This document shows, piece by piece, positions 22,581 through 32,067 of a stretch of DNA of 64,000 nucleotides (positions are counted from its first letter, which is position 1; every line of letters begins with the position of its first letter). The DNA lies in assembly GCF_029543155.1 (NCBI RefSeq), contig NZ_JARQXA010000001.1, positions 186,001 through 250,000 of the forward strand. The letters are read 5' to 3'. This DNA is from Sphingomonas sp. HITSZ_GF (lineage in GTDB: Bacteria; Pseudomonadota; Alphaproteobacteria; Sphingomonadales; Sphingomonadaceae). The translations under genes and the position numbers were made by a program. Under the pieces are notes generated by a model. The model was not told where the DNA came from. It ran no database searches and was given only the letters and a program-made list of their open reading frames with translations.

Positions 22581-24659
22581 TCAGCGCTTCTTCTTCTTCG
22601 CCGGGGCCGGTTTGGGCGGCTGGACCGCGAGATAGACCGTGCTCCACAGCTGCGCGGCGTTGGACTCGTCGACATCCGCCTTGCCGGCGCCGAAGGCGAC
22701 GACCTTGTAGCGGCCATTCTCGAACGCCCAGGACCAGAGCTCGGAGCTCTGCGTCGCCCGCGTTGCCTGGATCGCGCGCCACAATTTGGTCTGCGCGGCC
22801 TTCAGCACCGCACGGGTGGCGGTGGGCAGGTCGGTGCGGGCGAGCTGGCGTTCCAGCCCGGCGGCGAACAGCGCCTGCTGCCACGACCAGACCACCGCGC
22901 CATGATAGGCGGCCGGCGTGAAGCGGTCCTGCACTTCGGTGCTGGCCAGCGCCGGATTGGCGACGAGCAGGCCGATATCGGTCATCAGGCCGGCCGGGAA
23001 CGGCCGCGCCAGCGCGCCGACATAGGCCTGGAGATCGGCGGGATCGGGATGGCCGAACAGCAGTGCGAAGCCTTCGTCCGAATTGATGATCGGCACGGGC
23101 TGGCCGTGATCGTCGAGCGCGATCGCGTGGTAGCGCAGCGCCTGGCCCTTGAGCGCGGCGAGCGCCGGGGCGGCGGGCACTCCGACGCGGGCGGCATAGT
23201 CGCGAACCTTGGCAGCGGCTTCCGCGGCCGGGGTCTCGACGGCGAACAGGCCCGGCGCCCGGTCACGCCAGGTCGCGGCCATCGCATGGGCGCGCTCGAA
23301 CGCGGCGCGATCGACGCGGGTCAGGAAACGATCGAGCAGGCCGGCGCGGAGCAGCTTGTCGGTCGCTTCCAGCGCGGCGGGGATCAGGATCGCATTGACG
23401 TCATAGGGGTAGCGGCCGCGGCCGAGCCCTTCCTCGCTGTCGCGCCATTCGCCGGTCAGGCGGCCGGCGCGGATCGCGAGCAGCTTGTTCCAGCGCGGAT
23501 CCTCGGCGAAGGGCGCGGCATGTTCGAGCACGAAGCGCAGGTTGCGGACGAGCAGCGCGCCGGCCGGCTGGGCAATGCCGGGATGCGCGACGCTCGGCAC
23601 TTCGCGGGCCAGGAAGCCCTGCGCAGCGGCGCGGTTGGCCGGGTTGAGCAGATATTCGGCGGCGACCGGCGCGAGCATGTAATCGTCGTCGATCATCGCA
23701 TAATCGAGTGTCGGGGTGTCGCCGCCGGGCTGGCCGTGCTGCTGGTGATCGACCAGCGCGAATTCGGATAGGCCTTCCTCGTGCGCGACATCGCCCTTGT
23801 CGTCGAGACGGGCGAGCACTGCGCCCAGGCCGGCTTCCACTGCCGCGCCGCGCAGCGCCGGCATCAGCAGCCGAACCGACATCAGCGTGTCGCGGCCGAA
23901 ATAGGTATCGAAGCGCCACGAGCCGGCGAGGAACTTCTCGCGGTAGCTCAGGAAGGCGAGGGCGTTGCGCGCTGCGGGATCGGCGGCGGCCTTCGCGTTG
24001 AGCAGCTCGGCCTTGCTCAGGCCGGTGAGCGGCGTGTCGCCCGTCGCGGCAACGATGCGCAGGCGGATGCGGCCATCGGCGCCGGCGACGATCTCGCCCT
24101 TTTCGATCCGCCCGGAAAGGACCTGGATTTCGAGGCTGTAGCCGGGTGCGCCGTCGACGCGGTCGCGGGCATAGAGGATGCGGTTTCCTTCGGTGCGCAT
24201 CGGCGCGGCGACTTCGGCGGGGAAGCGGCTGACCGACTGGTAATCGCGCAGGAAGCGGACGTTGGAGAGCACGGCCTGCTTGGGCGCCAGCCGGGGCGCG
24301 TCGATCGTCGCGATGCTCTCGATGCCGTGGAGCGGGCGGCCTTTGCTATCGGCGAAGGTGACCGGCCGCGGCGCCTGATCGAGGCGCCAGGTTGCGGGCC
24401 GGGCTACGGCGTTGAACCACAGGCCGACGCCGCTGTTGCCGGCGGGGAAGGCGACGAGGATGCGCGGATCGCTGCCGTTGCGCAGCAGCAGATGCGCCGC
24501 GACCTTGCCGTCGCGGACGAATGCATTGAGGTTCTGGCCCTCGGTCAGGCTGTAGGCCAGCTCGGGCGCCCTGGTCGCGCGCTTCTGCGCCAGCGCTGCC
24601 GTGCTCGTGCCCGCGAGCAGCAGCCCGCTCGCCAGCAGCAACCGCATCGAACCTCGCAT
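22581..24659 (-). CDS. Exported six-hairpin glycosidase-like protein
   Basis: The 692-residue protein has a signal peptide (MRGSMRLLLASGLLLAGTST, cleavage near AALAQ). The ATG at 24659 has AAGGAG seven bases upstream. The central part (SWRFDTYFGRDTLMSVRLLM, then LVDHQQHGQPGGDTPTLDYA and WRDSEEGLGRGRYPYDVNAI) resembles (alpha/alpha)6-barrel glycoside hydrolases and debranching-enzyme-like proteins. It ends in a lysine tail. It is downstream of the TonB-dependent receptor on the same strand and probably acts on the imported glycan in the periplasm. I cannot assign a GH family. Confidence 0.65.
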   Translation of the reverse strand: MRGSMRLLLASGLLLAGTSTAALAQKRATRAPELAYSLTEGQNLNAFVRDGKVAAHLLLRNGSDPRILVAFPAGNSGVGLWFNAVARPATWRLDQAPRPVTFADSKGRPLHGIESIATIDAPRLAPKQAVLSNVRFLRDYQSVSRFPAEVAAPMRTEGNRILYARDRVDGAPGYSLEIQVLSGRIEKGEIVAGADGRIRLRIVAATGDTPLTGLSKAELLNAKAAADPAARNALAFLSYREKFLAGSWRFDTYFGRDTLMSVRLLMPALRGAAVEAGLGAVLARLDDKGDVAHEEGLSEFALVDHQQHGQPGGDTPTLDYAMIDDDYMLAPVAAEYLLNPANRAAAQGFLAREVPSVAHPGIAQPAGALLVRNLRFVLEHAAPFAEDPRWNKLLAIRAGRLTGEWRDSEEGLGRGRYPYDVNAILIPAALEATDKLLRAGLLDRFLTRVDRAAFERAHAMAATWRDRAPGLFAVETPAAEAAAKVRDYAARVGVPAAPALAALKGQALRYHAIALDDHGQPVPIINSDEGFALLFGHPDPADLQAYVGALARPFPAGLMTDIGLLVANPALASTEVQDRFTPAAYHGAVVWSWQQALFAAGLERQLARTDLPTATRAVLKAAQTKLWRAIQATRATQSSELWSWAFENGRYKVVAFGAGKADVDESNAAQLWSTVYLAVQPPKPAPAKKKKR

Positions 24660-24690
24660 CCTCTTACTCCTTCTCGTTGGCGAATATCTA

Positions 24691-24835
24691 TTCTCCCTCT
24701 CCCCACCGGGGAGAGGGAAGGAGCCCGCCGCGAAGCGGTGGGAAGGGAGAGGGGCAGTCGCAACCCGCTCCCACTGCCCCTCTCCCTTCCGCCGACTTTG
24801 TCGGCTCCCTCCCTCTCCCCGATGGGGAGAGGGAC
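24691..24835. repeat. Palindromic element of CTCCCTCTCCCC type
   Basis: CTCCCTCTCCCCACCGGGGAGAGGGA at the left is mirrored by CCCTCTCCCCGATGGGGAGAGGG at the right. An inner inverted pair, GAGAGGGGCAGT and ACTGCCCCTCTC, lies between. This differs in sequence from the GCGAAAGCGG palindromes and is a second family of intergenic repeat. It fills most of the gap between the receptor and glycosidase genes. Confidence 0.8.
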
Positions 24836-24906
24836 TGTCCAGATGTGGAAAGGGCGCGGCGAACCTTTCAGTTGCCGCGCCCCCCAATTGCGACCCTTGC
24901 GGGTTA

Positions 24907-27438
24907 TCAGAACTTGAACGTGACCGAACCGCCATAGGTGGCGCCGACGATGCCGCGGGCATAGAAATAGCCGTCGGTGATCGCCTGCGTCTGGCCCTGG
25001 CGGGGGTTACCCTCGGTCAGGCCGATGACGTTGAAGATGTTGTCCGCGTTCACGCTCACCTGCAGCTGCTTGCTGAGGTTGAACGAGGCGCCCACGCTGG
25101 TCACGCCGTAGCTCGGCAGCGCCACGCCGTTGCCGGCATCGGCGTAGATCTTGCCGATATACTTGTAGCGGCCATAGATCTCACCGAGACCGTTCGGCAG
25201 CTTGAAGCTGGGCGTGATCGTGAACAGGCGCGCCGGGGTGCGCTCGGGGCGGTTGCCCTCGAAGCCCGACTGGTTGGCGCCATTGATCGCCAGGTTGACC
25301 AGCTTCGGATCCTGGAACACGCCCTGGAAGTCGATGCTGAAGGCCGGCACCGGGCGGAAGTTCAGGTCGAGCTCGACGCCGTTGGTACGCAGATCGGCGT
25401 TGATGTTGCTCTGGACCGACGGGTTCACCGGATCGGCGAAGTTGTAGTTCTGGTTCTTGAAGTTGGTGCGGAACACCGTCGCCGAGCCCGAGAACATCCG
25501 GCCCATCTGGGCGCGCACGCCGGCTTCGTACAGCTCGATGCCGGTGATGGCATCGACGTTGTTCATCTGGAAGCCGTTGGCGTAGCGGGCATAGACCGAG
25601 AAGTTCGGCGTGATCAGGTAGTTCGCGCCGAAGGTGTAGGCCACCGCCTTCTTGGTCGCCTTGCGCACGGTGTAGGTGCCGTCCCAGGTCGAGCCGACCG
25701 TGGTGAGGACGCCTGCCGTACCGGCCGGAACCGCCTGGTTCACCGCTGCGGTGTTTCCGTCCCAAGCCGTCGCGCTGTCCTGCTCCCAGCGCACGCCGGC
25801 GTCGAGATGCAGGTCGCCGATCGCGAATTCGTCGTTCACGTACAGAGAGACGCTCGAATCCTTCCGGCTGCGAATACCGGCACCCCAGTCGCCGTACGAG
25901 ACCAGGCCGTTGTCAGAGAGCGTGCCGATCACTTGGTTCGAGGCGTTGAGCGCCACGATGTCATAGACGTCGCTGTTGGTGCGGACGTCGTTGACGACGC
26001 TGGCGGTCGCCGACTGATCCTGGTCGCGCTTGGTGTTGTAGTACATCACGCCGACGGTCAGCGAGTTGGTGAACCCGTTGCCTTCGTAGTTCCAGCGGCC
26101 GCCGAGGTTGAAGCCGAAGTCATAGGCATCGATGGCATCGTGGTTGAGCGTGGTGCGCTGCAGGAAGCCGTTGCCGTTCAGCGCGTTGAGCAGGGCCGTC
26201 TGGTTCGAGCCGATCACCTGGCCGGTGCGCAGGTTCTTGATGCCGAAGCGCGTGGCGGTCGGATAGGCGGCCTGGCCAGCCGTCAGCAGATCGTTGATCG
26301 GCGAGGCCGCGCCCGGCGTCAGATAGTTCACCGCGCTGGTCAGACCGGCATTGCCGGTGCCCGAGCCCGGGAACAGGCCGTTGAAGTCGTAGCTATAGTC
26401 GAGATAGCGGCCATGGCCGAACAGCGTGACCGAATCAGAAACCGGCTTCTCGAAATCGAGGCGGGCCTGCCAGGTCTTCGCGACGATGCCGTCGTCATAG
26501 TTGAATTCGCGGTAGCCGCTCGAATGCGCGAAGGTCGAAACCGGCACGGCGATGTTCGAGAAGGCGCGGCCGCCGACATTGCCGAACTGCGTGTCGAGGC
26601 TGGGAACGCCGGCCGGGTCGCCATCGGTGAAGCGATAGGGCTGGTCGGCGTAGTAGGCGTTCTTCATATCGCCGCCCTTCGCCGACAGGCGCACATAGCC
26701 GCCGTCGTCGAACTTGTACTCAAGCGCGCCCTTCAGGCGCCAGCCAGCATAGTCGTTGGTGTTCTTGCGAACGCCCGGGCTCGACTGGATATAGCCGCCG
26801 ACGCTGAAGGCCAGCTTGTCGGTGATCGGCTGCGAATAATAGCCGTCGGCGCGCTTGAGGCCGTAGTTGTAGCCGGTGAAGCGGACGGCGCCCTCGGGCT
26901 GCTCGTGGTTCACGGCCTTCGAGATGAAGTTGATCGTCGCGCCCGCGCCGTTGACGGTGAGCACGCCCGACGAACCGCCCTTGACCGCTTCGAGGCGATC
27001 GATGGTCAGGTCCTGATCGAAGAAAAAGTCGGCGCCGCCGCCGCCATAGAGGATCGGCATGCCGTCCTCCTGGAGCTGCACGAAGCGCTGGCCGCCGCCC
27101 TGGAGGCCGCGGACCGAATAGTTGTTCGACACCGCGCCGGCGGTCGCTTCGACGAAGATGCCCGGGACCATCTCGAGCATGTCGGCGGTCGAGCGCGGGG
27201 CCTTCTGGTCGATCAGGTCGCGATTGGCGAGCGTGATGTCGGCCGAGGCGGTGATCAGCGGGCGGTTCGGCGTGGTCTGGCCGGTGACGACGATCTGGCC
27301 CTCATCGGCGGCAGCATCGTCCTGCGCAGCGGGAGCAGCCGCGTCGGTGCTGGTGGTCTGGGCCTGGGCAGCGAGCGGCAGCAGTGCGGCGCTGGCCAAC
27401 AGCGCGGCGCGAACGCCAGCGCGAACGGAAAGCAACAT
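24907..27438 (-). CDS. TonB-dependent outer-membrane receptor (glycan locus)
   Basis: The 843-residue product starts MLLSVRAGVRAALLASAALL with cleavage after AAQA (residue 26). A GGGGAGG ribosome site precedes the ATG at 27438. GQIVVTGQ near residue 48 is a TonB-box-like segment, followed by the plug domain (LEMVPGIFV, YSVRGLQGGG, RLEAVKGGSS) and a long beta-barrel ending in GGSVTFKF with the terminal aromatic residue. It imports a large substrate using TonB energy. The neighbours (GH3, GH65, MFS, LacI) imply an oligosaccharide. It diverges from the GH3 gene across a LacI-type operator. Confidence 0.93.
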   Translation of the reverse strand: MLLSVRAGVRAALLASAALLPLAAQAQTTSTDAAAPAAQDDAAADEGQIVVTGQTTPNRPLITASADITLANRDLIDQKAPRSTADMLEMVPGIFVEATAGAVSNNYSVRGLQGGGQRFVQLQEDGMPILYGGGGADFFFDQDLTIDRLEAVKGGSSGVLTVNGAGATINFISKAVNHEQPEGAVRFTGYNYGLKRADGYYSQPITDKLAFSVGGYIQSSPGVRKNTNDYAGWRLKGALEYKFDDGGYVRLSAKGGDMKNAYYADQPYRFTDGDPAGVPSLDTQFGNVGGRAFSNIAVPVSTFAHSSGYREFNYDDGIVAKTWQARLDFEKPVSDSVTLFGHGRYLDYSYDFNGLFPGSGTGNAGLTSAVNYLTPGAASPINDLLTAGQAAYPTATRFGIKNLRTGQVIGSNQTALLNALNGNGFLQRTTLNHDAIDAYDFGFNLGGRWNYEGNGFTNSLTVGVMYYNTKRDQDQSATASVVNDVRTNSDVYDIVALNASNQVIGTLSDNGLVSYGDWGAGIRSRKDSSVSLYVNDEFAIGDLHLDAGVRWEQDSATAWDGNTAAVNQAVPAGTAGVLTTVGSTWDGTYTVRKATKKAVAYTFGANYLITPNFSVYARYANGFQMNNVDAITGIELYEAGVRAQMGRMFSGSATVFRTNFKNQNYNFADPVNPSVQSNINADLRTNGVELDLNFRPVPAFSIDFQGVFQDPKLVNLAINGANQSGFEGNRPERTPARLFTITPSFKLPNGLGEIYGRYKYIGKIYADAGNGVALPSYGVTSVGASFNLSKQLQVSVNADNIFNVIGLTEGNPRQGQTQAITDGYFYARGIVGATYGGSVTFKF

Positions 27439-27514
27439 ATATCCTCCCCAACCGAGTTTATGCCGGACTGTCCGGCGGGTTGATCCCGCTCGATTAGTCG
27501 CGACGCAGACATAA

Positions 27515-27528
27515 TGAAATCGTTTTCT
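27515..27528. promoter_or_regulatory. LacI-family operator, TGAAATCGTTTTCT
   Basis: This matches the TGANANCGNTNTCA pattern of LacI/GalR operators at all but the last base. It lies in the 201-bp gap between the divergent TonB receptor and GH3 genes, where it could control both. A matching site occurs at 34331-34344. The repressor encoded at 34484-35524 is the natural candidate. Confidence 0.65.
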
Positions 27529-27639
27529 GCAACTGTCACGCGGAATTTGCCAACCAGTGGTGCGCCGGTGCAACAGATGCGCAAACCAACGGATTCCGGC
27601 GGGGTTCCGTGCAAGGCTTCGTCATGCGGGAGAGAGATT

Positions 27640-29910
27640 TTGACACGGAAAAGCGCGGGAGCGGGCGGGCGAATCGGCCGGCGCAGCCTGATGGCGGGTT
27701 CGGCCCAGCTTGCACTGCTCGGTTTGCTGCCGCGGTCGGCATGGGCGGCATCGGCGCGGATCGAAGCGCTGATCGCGCGGATGACTATCGAGGAAAAGGC
27801 GGGCCAGCTCAGCTGCTTCAACGACGAGATCCGGCCGGTGGGTGCGGTGTTCAATCCGGTCGTCGATCCGCGCGGTGCCGACACGCTGCTCGCCGAGATC
27901 CGTGCGGGGCGGGTCGGCATGCTATTCAATGGCTATGGCGTGGCAGGTGCGCGCAAGGCGCAGGCGGCGGCGCTCAAGAGCCGGCTCGGTATCCCGCTGA
28001 TCTTCGCCGCGGACGTGATTCATGGTTGCCGCACGATCTTCCCGATCCCGCTAGCCGAGGCGGCGGCGTTCGATCCAGACCTTTCCGAGCGCGCGGCGCG
28101 GGCGGTGGCGCAAGAGGCGAACGCCGGTGGGCTGCACTGGACCTTTGCGCCGGTGGTCGATGTTGCGCGCGATCAGCGCTGGGGACGCGTGGCGGAAGGG
28201 GCCGGAGAAGACCTGTTGCTCAACCGGCAGCTGGCGGCGGCGCGGGTGCGCGGCTTCCAGGGCAGCGACCTGCGCCGGGGCGATAGCCTGCTCGCCACGC
28301 CCAAGCATTTCGCCGGCTATTCGGCGGTGCGCGGCGGCATGGAATATGCGGCGGTCGACATGAGCCTGGCTGAGCTGCGCGAGACCTATCTGCCGCCCTT
28401 CGCCGCTGGCTTCGGCGTGGGCGCGCTGGCAACGATCGCGTCGTTCACCGACTTCAACGGCGTGCCGGCCACCGCCAATCGCTGGCTGCTCACCGATGTG
28501 CTGCGCGGCGAGCTCAAGTTCGCTGGCGTCTGCGTCTCCGACTATGATGCCGATCGCGAGCTGATCGCGCATGGCGTGGCGGCGGACGAAGCCGATGCGG
28601 CGCGGCTGGCGATCCTGGCGGGCATCGACGTCTCGATGCAGAGCGGGCTCTACAACAAGCATCTCCCGGCGCTGGTCGCGTCGGGCAAGGTGCCGATGGC
28701 ACGGGTTGACGAGGCGGTGCGGCGGGTGCTGGCGCTCAAGGAGGCGCTGGGGTTGTTCGACGATCCGTTTCGGTCGCTCGATGTTGCAGCGGAGAAGAAG
28801 CGAACCGCCACCCCGGCGATCAAGGCAGTGGCGCGTGAGGTAGCGACACGCTCGATCGTACTGCTGCGGAACCGGGATGCGCTGTTGCCCCTGCCGCGCA
28901 AGGGCAAGAAGATCGCGCTGCTAGGCCCGTTCGGCACGGACAAGGCCAATCTAAATGGACCTTGGTCCTTCGCCGGCGACGCGAAGGATGGCATCGATCT
29001 CGCCACCGGGATTCGCGACTTGCTCACCGATCCGTCGGCGCTCGCGGTGGAGGCGGGGAGCGGGATCCACGATCCGCTGGCGGATGGGGTCGAGCGTGCG
29101 GTGGCGGCAGCGAAGGCGGCCGATGTCGTGCTGCTTGCGATCGGCGAGGCGGGCGACATGTCGGGTGAGGGCAATAGCCGGACAGATATCACTGTGCCGG
29201 CGGCGCAGCAGGCGCTGGCCGAGGCTGTTGCGGCGACGGGCAAGCCGGTGGTCGTGCTCCTCCGCCATGGCCGGGCGCTGGCACTGGAAGGCGCGGTGCG
29301 CGATGCGTCGGCGATCCTGTGCACCTGGTTCCTGGGCGAGCAGACCGGCTCCGCCGTTGCCGATGTGCTGTTCGGCGTGCGCGAGCCGACCGGCCGTTTG
29401 CCGGTGAGCTTTCCGCTCGCCACTGGGCAGCAGCCCTGGTCATACGACCGGCGCAGCACCGGCCGGCCGGCGGGCGATGCCGATCCGATGGAGCCCGGCC
29501 GCAGCCATTGGCGCGACGCTCCGGATCGCGCGCTGTTCCCGTTCGGCAGCGGGCAGGGATATGCACGCTTCACGCTTTTTGGCCTGGAGCTGCCTGGCCG
29601 CGTGGCGGCGGGGCAAGCGGTGGAGATACGCGTCACCGTGGCCAACACCAGCACCTGGCGGGGTGAGGCGTTCGTTCGTGTCGACATCCATGACCGTGTC
29701 GCCAGCCGCACCAGACCCGTGCGGCAGATGAAGGCCTATGCCCGCGCCACGCTCGATCCGGGCGAGGCGCGGGTGGTGACGCTTTCCATCCCGTACCAGG
29801 AACTAGCGCTGGTCGCGGTGGACGGCCAGTGGCGCGTCGAGCCCGGCATGTTCGATCTTTGGGTCGATGCCGGGGGCGAGGTGCTCCACGGAGCGTTCGA
29901 GGCAGTTTGA
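27640..29910 (+). CDS. GH3 family beta-glucosidase, Tat-exported
   Basis: The enzyme releases glucose from beta-linked oligosaccharides. The nucleophile is the aspartate of VCVSDYDADREL near residue 300. GLHWTFAPVVDVARDQRWGR and TPKHFAGYSAVRGG are typical GH3 blocks, and a fibronectin-like domain closes the C-terminus. A twin-arginine signal (GRIGRRSLMAGSAQLALLG) falls at the very N-terminus if the TTG at 27640, preceded by GGGAGAGAG, is used, giving 756 residues. The frame is open further left to an ATG at 27514, but that would place the start inside the operator. Confidence 0.85.
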   Translation: MTRKSAGAGGRIGRRSLMAGSAQLALLGLLPRSAWAASARIEALIARMTIEEKAGQLSCFNDEIRPVGAVFNPVVDPRGADTLLAEIRAGRVGMLFNGYGVAGARKAQAAALKSRLGIPLIFAADVIHGCRTIFPIPLAEAAAFDPDLSERAARAVAQEANAGGLHWTFAPVVDVARDQRWGRVAEGAGEDLLLNRQLAAARVRGFQGSDLRRGDSLLATPKHFAGYSAVRGGMEYAAVDMSLAELRETYLPPFAAGFGVGALATIASFTDFNGVPATANRWLLTDVLRGELKFAGVCVSDYDADRELIAHGVAADEADAARLAILAGIDVSMQSGLYNKHLPALVASGKVPMARVDEAVRRVLALKEALGLFDDPFRSLDVAAEKKRTATPAIKAVAREVATRSIVLLRNRDALLPLPRKGKKIALLGPFGTDKANLNGPWSFAGDAKDGIDLATGIRDLLTDPSALAVEAGSGIHDPLADGVERAVAAAKAADVVLLAIGEAGDMSGEGNSRTDITVPAAQQALAEAVAATGKPVVVLLRHGRALALEGAVRDASAILCTWFLGEQTGSAVADVLFGVREPTGRLPVSFPLATGQQPWSYDRRSTGRPAGDADPMEPGRSHWRDAPDRALFPFGSGQGYARFTLFGLELPGRVAAGQAVEIRVTVANTSTWRGEAFVRVDIHDRVASRTRPVRQMKAYARATLDPGEARVVTLSIPYQELALVAVDGQWRVEPGMFDLWVDAGGEVLHGAFEAV

Positions 29911-29976
29911 CGCAAGCGTTGAAATGCATTGCATGATCTGCTTGGCTAGCCGCCACAAAGACGGAGAGGAACCCGA

Positions 29977-31197
29977 ATGAAGCGCGCAGCCTGGGCGGTG
30001 CCCGCCCTGATCACCAGCTACGCCCTGCTCGGGCTGCTGATGAACAGCGTCGGCACGGTGATTCTCCAGTCGATCGCGCATTACGGCGTGACCAAGCCGC
30101 AGGCAGCGACGCTGGAAGCGTGCAAGGACCTTTCGGTGGTCGTCGCATCCTTTCTGTTCGCGACCCATTTGCCGCGCTTCGGCTTTCGTCGCGCGCAGAT
30201 CGGGGTGATGCTCGCTGTATCCGTGGGCGCAGTGGCGATCAGCTTCGCCAACAGCTTCTGGGCGATGCAGCTGTTCTTCGTGCTCGTCGGGCTGTGCTTC
30301 GGCATCGCCAAGGTGGCGACCTATTCCTCGATCGGCCTCGTCCGGCCCGATCCCGCCCGCCACGCGAGCCTGACGTCGCTGATCGAAGGCGTCTTCATGG
30401 TCGGCATCCTGGCCGGCATCTGGCTGTTCGGCTGGTTCATCGGCCAGGACACGAGCGGGCAGGGCTGGCTGGGCGTCTATCGGGTGATCGCCGTGCTGGC
30501 GGTGCTGGCGGCGATCCTGTGGTGGTTCGCCGATCTCGACGAAAGCGCCGCGCAAGCGGGGCAGGGCGAGCAGACCGCCGGTTATCGCGACGCGCTGGCG
30601 CTGCTCGTGCTGCCCTCGACCATCGCCTTCCTCACTGCGATTTTCCTCTACGTGCTGATCGAGCAGGGCGTCGGCACCTGGCTGCCGACCTTCAACAACC
30701 AGGTGCTGCATTTGCCGGGCGCGATGAGCGTGCAGGCATCGAGCATCTTCATCGCCGCGCTGGCGGTGGGCAGGCTGAGCGCGAGCGGGCTGGTCGCCCG
30801 GCTCGGCTGGCTCAAGCTGCTGCTCGGCTGCCTCGGCCTGATCGCGGCCCTGGTGCTGCTCACCCTGCCGACGACGCAGGGGCTGCAGCCCCGGGCGGAG
30901 ATGGGCTGGTTCGACGCGCCGATCGCCGCGTACATCTTCCCGCTGATCGGCGTGTTCATGGCGCCGATCTACCCGATCGTATCCTCGGTGGTGCTGAGCG
31001 CGCTGCCGCGCGAGCGGCATGCGGCAATGGTGGGGCTGATGGTGATCTTCTCGGCGCTGGGTGGCACGATCGGATCGTTCATCACCGGCTTCACCTTCGA
31101 TCGCTTCTCGGGCCAGACCGCCTTCTACCTGGTACTGGTGCCGCTCGTCCTGATCGCTCTGGCGCTGGTCCGGCTCGAGCGGCTGACGCGGAAATAG
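29977..31197 (+). CDS. MFS sugar transporter
   Basis: The 406-residue inner-membrane protein has about 12 hydrophobic segments, with a charged break in the middle (DLDESAAQAGQGEQTAGYRD). The start WAVPALITSYALLGLLMNSV and the later NNQVLHLPGAMSVQASSIFI resemble the FucP-like sugar:proton symporters. It lies 66 bp after the GH3 gene on the same strand and would carry the released sugar or disaccharide into the cytoplasm for the GH65 phosphorylase. The exact sugar is unknown. Confidence 0.85.
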   Translation: MKRAAWAVPALITSYALLGLLMNSVGTVILQSIAHYGVTKPQAATLEACKDLSVVVASFLFATHLPRFGFRRAQIGVMLAVSVGAVAISFANSFWAMQLFFVLVGLCFGIAKVATYSSIGLVRPDPARHASLTSLIEGVFMVGILAGIWLFGWFIGQDTSGQGWLGVYRVIAVLAVLAAILWWFADLDESAAQAGQGEQTAGYRDALALLVLPSTIAFLTAIFLYVLIEQGVGTWLPTFNNQVLHLPGAMSVQASSIFIAALAVGRLSASGLVARLGWLKLLLGCLGLIAALVLLTLPTTQGLQPRAEMGWFDAPIAAYIFPLIGVFMAPIYPIVSSVVLSALPRERHAAMVGLMVIFSALGGTIGSFITGFTFDRFSGQTAFYLVLVPLVLIALALVRLERLTRK

Positions 31198-31216
31198 GCA
31201 CGAATTTCCCCTGGCA

Positions 31217-31376
31217 GTTCCCCGGCGAAAGCCGGGGGCCAGGGTTTCTCTTCCACGCCGCTTGTGGCCCTGGGCCCCGGCTTTCGCCGGGGAACAGTTG
31301 TGCGGTACCCAAGAAGATGGCTCCCCGGCGAGGGCCGGGCCAGACAAGCGGCCCGATACGGGGCCCTTGCCGGGGA
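31217..31376. repeat. Two REP-like palindromic units
   Basis: The first unit has arms GTTCCCCGGCGAAAGCCGGG (31217 on) and its complement ending at 31295. The second has CTCCCCGGCGAGGGCC at 31321-31336 and GGCCCTTGCCGGGGA at 31362-31376. They occupy the gap between the convergent MFS and phosphoglucomutase genes. The remaining bases up to 31428 hold no gene. Confidence 0.85.
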
Positions 31377-31428
31377 ACCAAGTCCGTCATCCCCGGGGTG
31401 AAGGGGAGGGGCTGACGGGAGGGAGTGG

Positions 31429-32067
31429 TCAGGCCGCGTAGTCGGCCAATTCGAAATCGGCGATCGCCGGGATGATCCAGTCCGCGTCGGGCAGCGCAGC
31501 GCGCGTGCCGACGCCCAGCGCGCGCATGCCGGCGGCATGGATCGCCTCGACGCCGGCAGGGGCGTCCTCGACACCCAGCATCTCGGCAGGGGCGGCGCCC
31601 AACGCATCGGCGGCGGCGAGGAAGATATCCGGCGCGGGCTTGCCGGCGGCAAGGCTGGCGGGATCGATCACCGTGTCGAACAGATCGGCGACCTCCATCC
31701 GCGCGATCAGCAGCGGGGCGTTGCGGCTGGCCGAGGCGAGCGCGATGCCGAGGCCGGCGGCGCGGCACTGCTCGAGCGCCGCGCGGGCGCCCGGGAACAG
31801 GTCGCCCGGGCCGAAATGGGCGATCTCTTCGAGATACCAGTCGTTCTTCTGCGCGGCGAGGCGCAGGCGCTCGGCTTCGCCGAAGCCGGACCGGTCGCCG
31901 AGGATCAGCGCAAGGCTGCCCATGCGGTCGACGCCCTTGAGGGATTCGTTCGCTTCCTCGTCGAACGGGATATGAAGCGTGTCTGCGAGCTTTTTCCACG
32001 CGCGATAATGCGCGCGGGCGGTGTCGGTGAGCACCCCGTCGAGATCGAAGGCGACGCCCTTCAGCAT
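31429..32067 (-). CDS. pgmB: Beta-phosphoglucomutase, HAD superfamily
   Basis: It converts beta-glucose 1-phosphate, the product of GH65 phosphorolysis, to glucose 6-phosphate. The HAD motif I is FDLDGVLTD with Asp8 and Asp10; SLKGVDRMGSLALIL is the PGM-specific substrate loop; LASASRN is motif II and GVEDAPAGVEAIHAAGM is motif IV. The 212-residue length is normal. The ATG at 32067 overlaps the end of the GH65 gene by seven bases, so the two are translationally coupled. Confidence 0.93.
   Translation of the reverse strand: MLKGVAFDLDGVLTDTARAHYRAWKKLADTLHIPFDEEANESLKGVDRMGSLALILGDRSGFGEAERLRLAAQKNDWYLEEIAHFGPGDLFPGARAALEQCRAAGLGIALASASRNAPLLIARMEVADLFDTVIDPASLAAGKPAPDIFLAAADALGAAPAEMLGVEDAPAGVEAIHAAGMRALGVGTRAALPDADWIIPAIADFELADYAA

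Noticed and set aside
24601..27483. A 960-codon open frame on the plus strand opposite the TonB receptor and glycosidase start
   Set aside because: It is a GC-skewed shadow: the minus strand encodes recognisable receptor domains with a signal peptide, while the plus product is an Arg/Ala/Val-rich string with no domain.
29803..31347. A long minus-strand frame opposite the MFS transporter
   Set aside because: The product is rich in His, Gln, Asp and Arg, typical of antisense translation of membrane-protein genes in high-GC DNA; the plus strand has a proper transporter.
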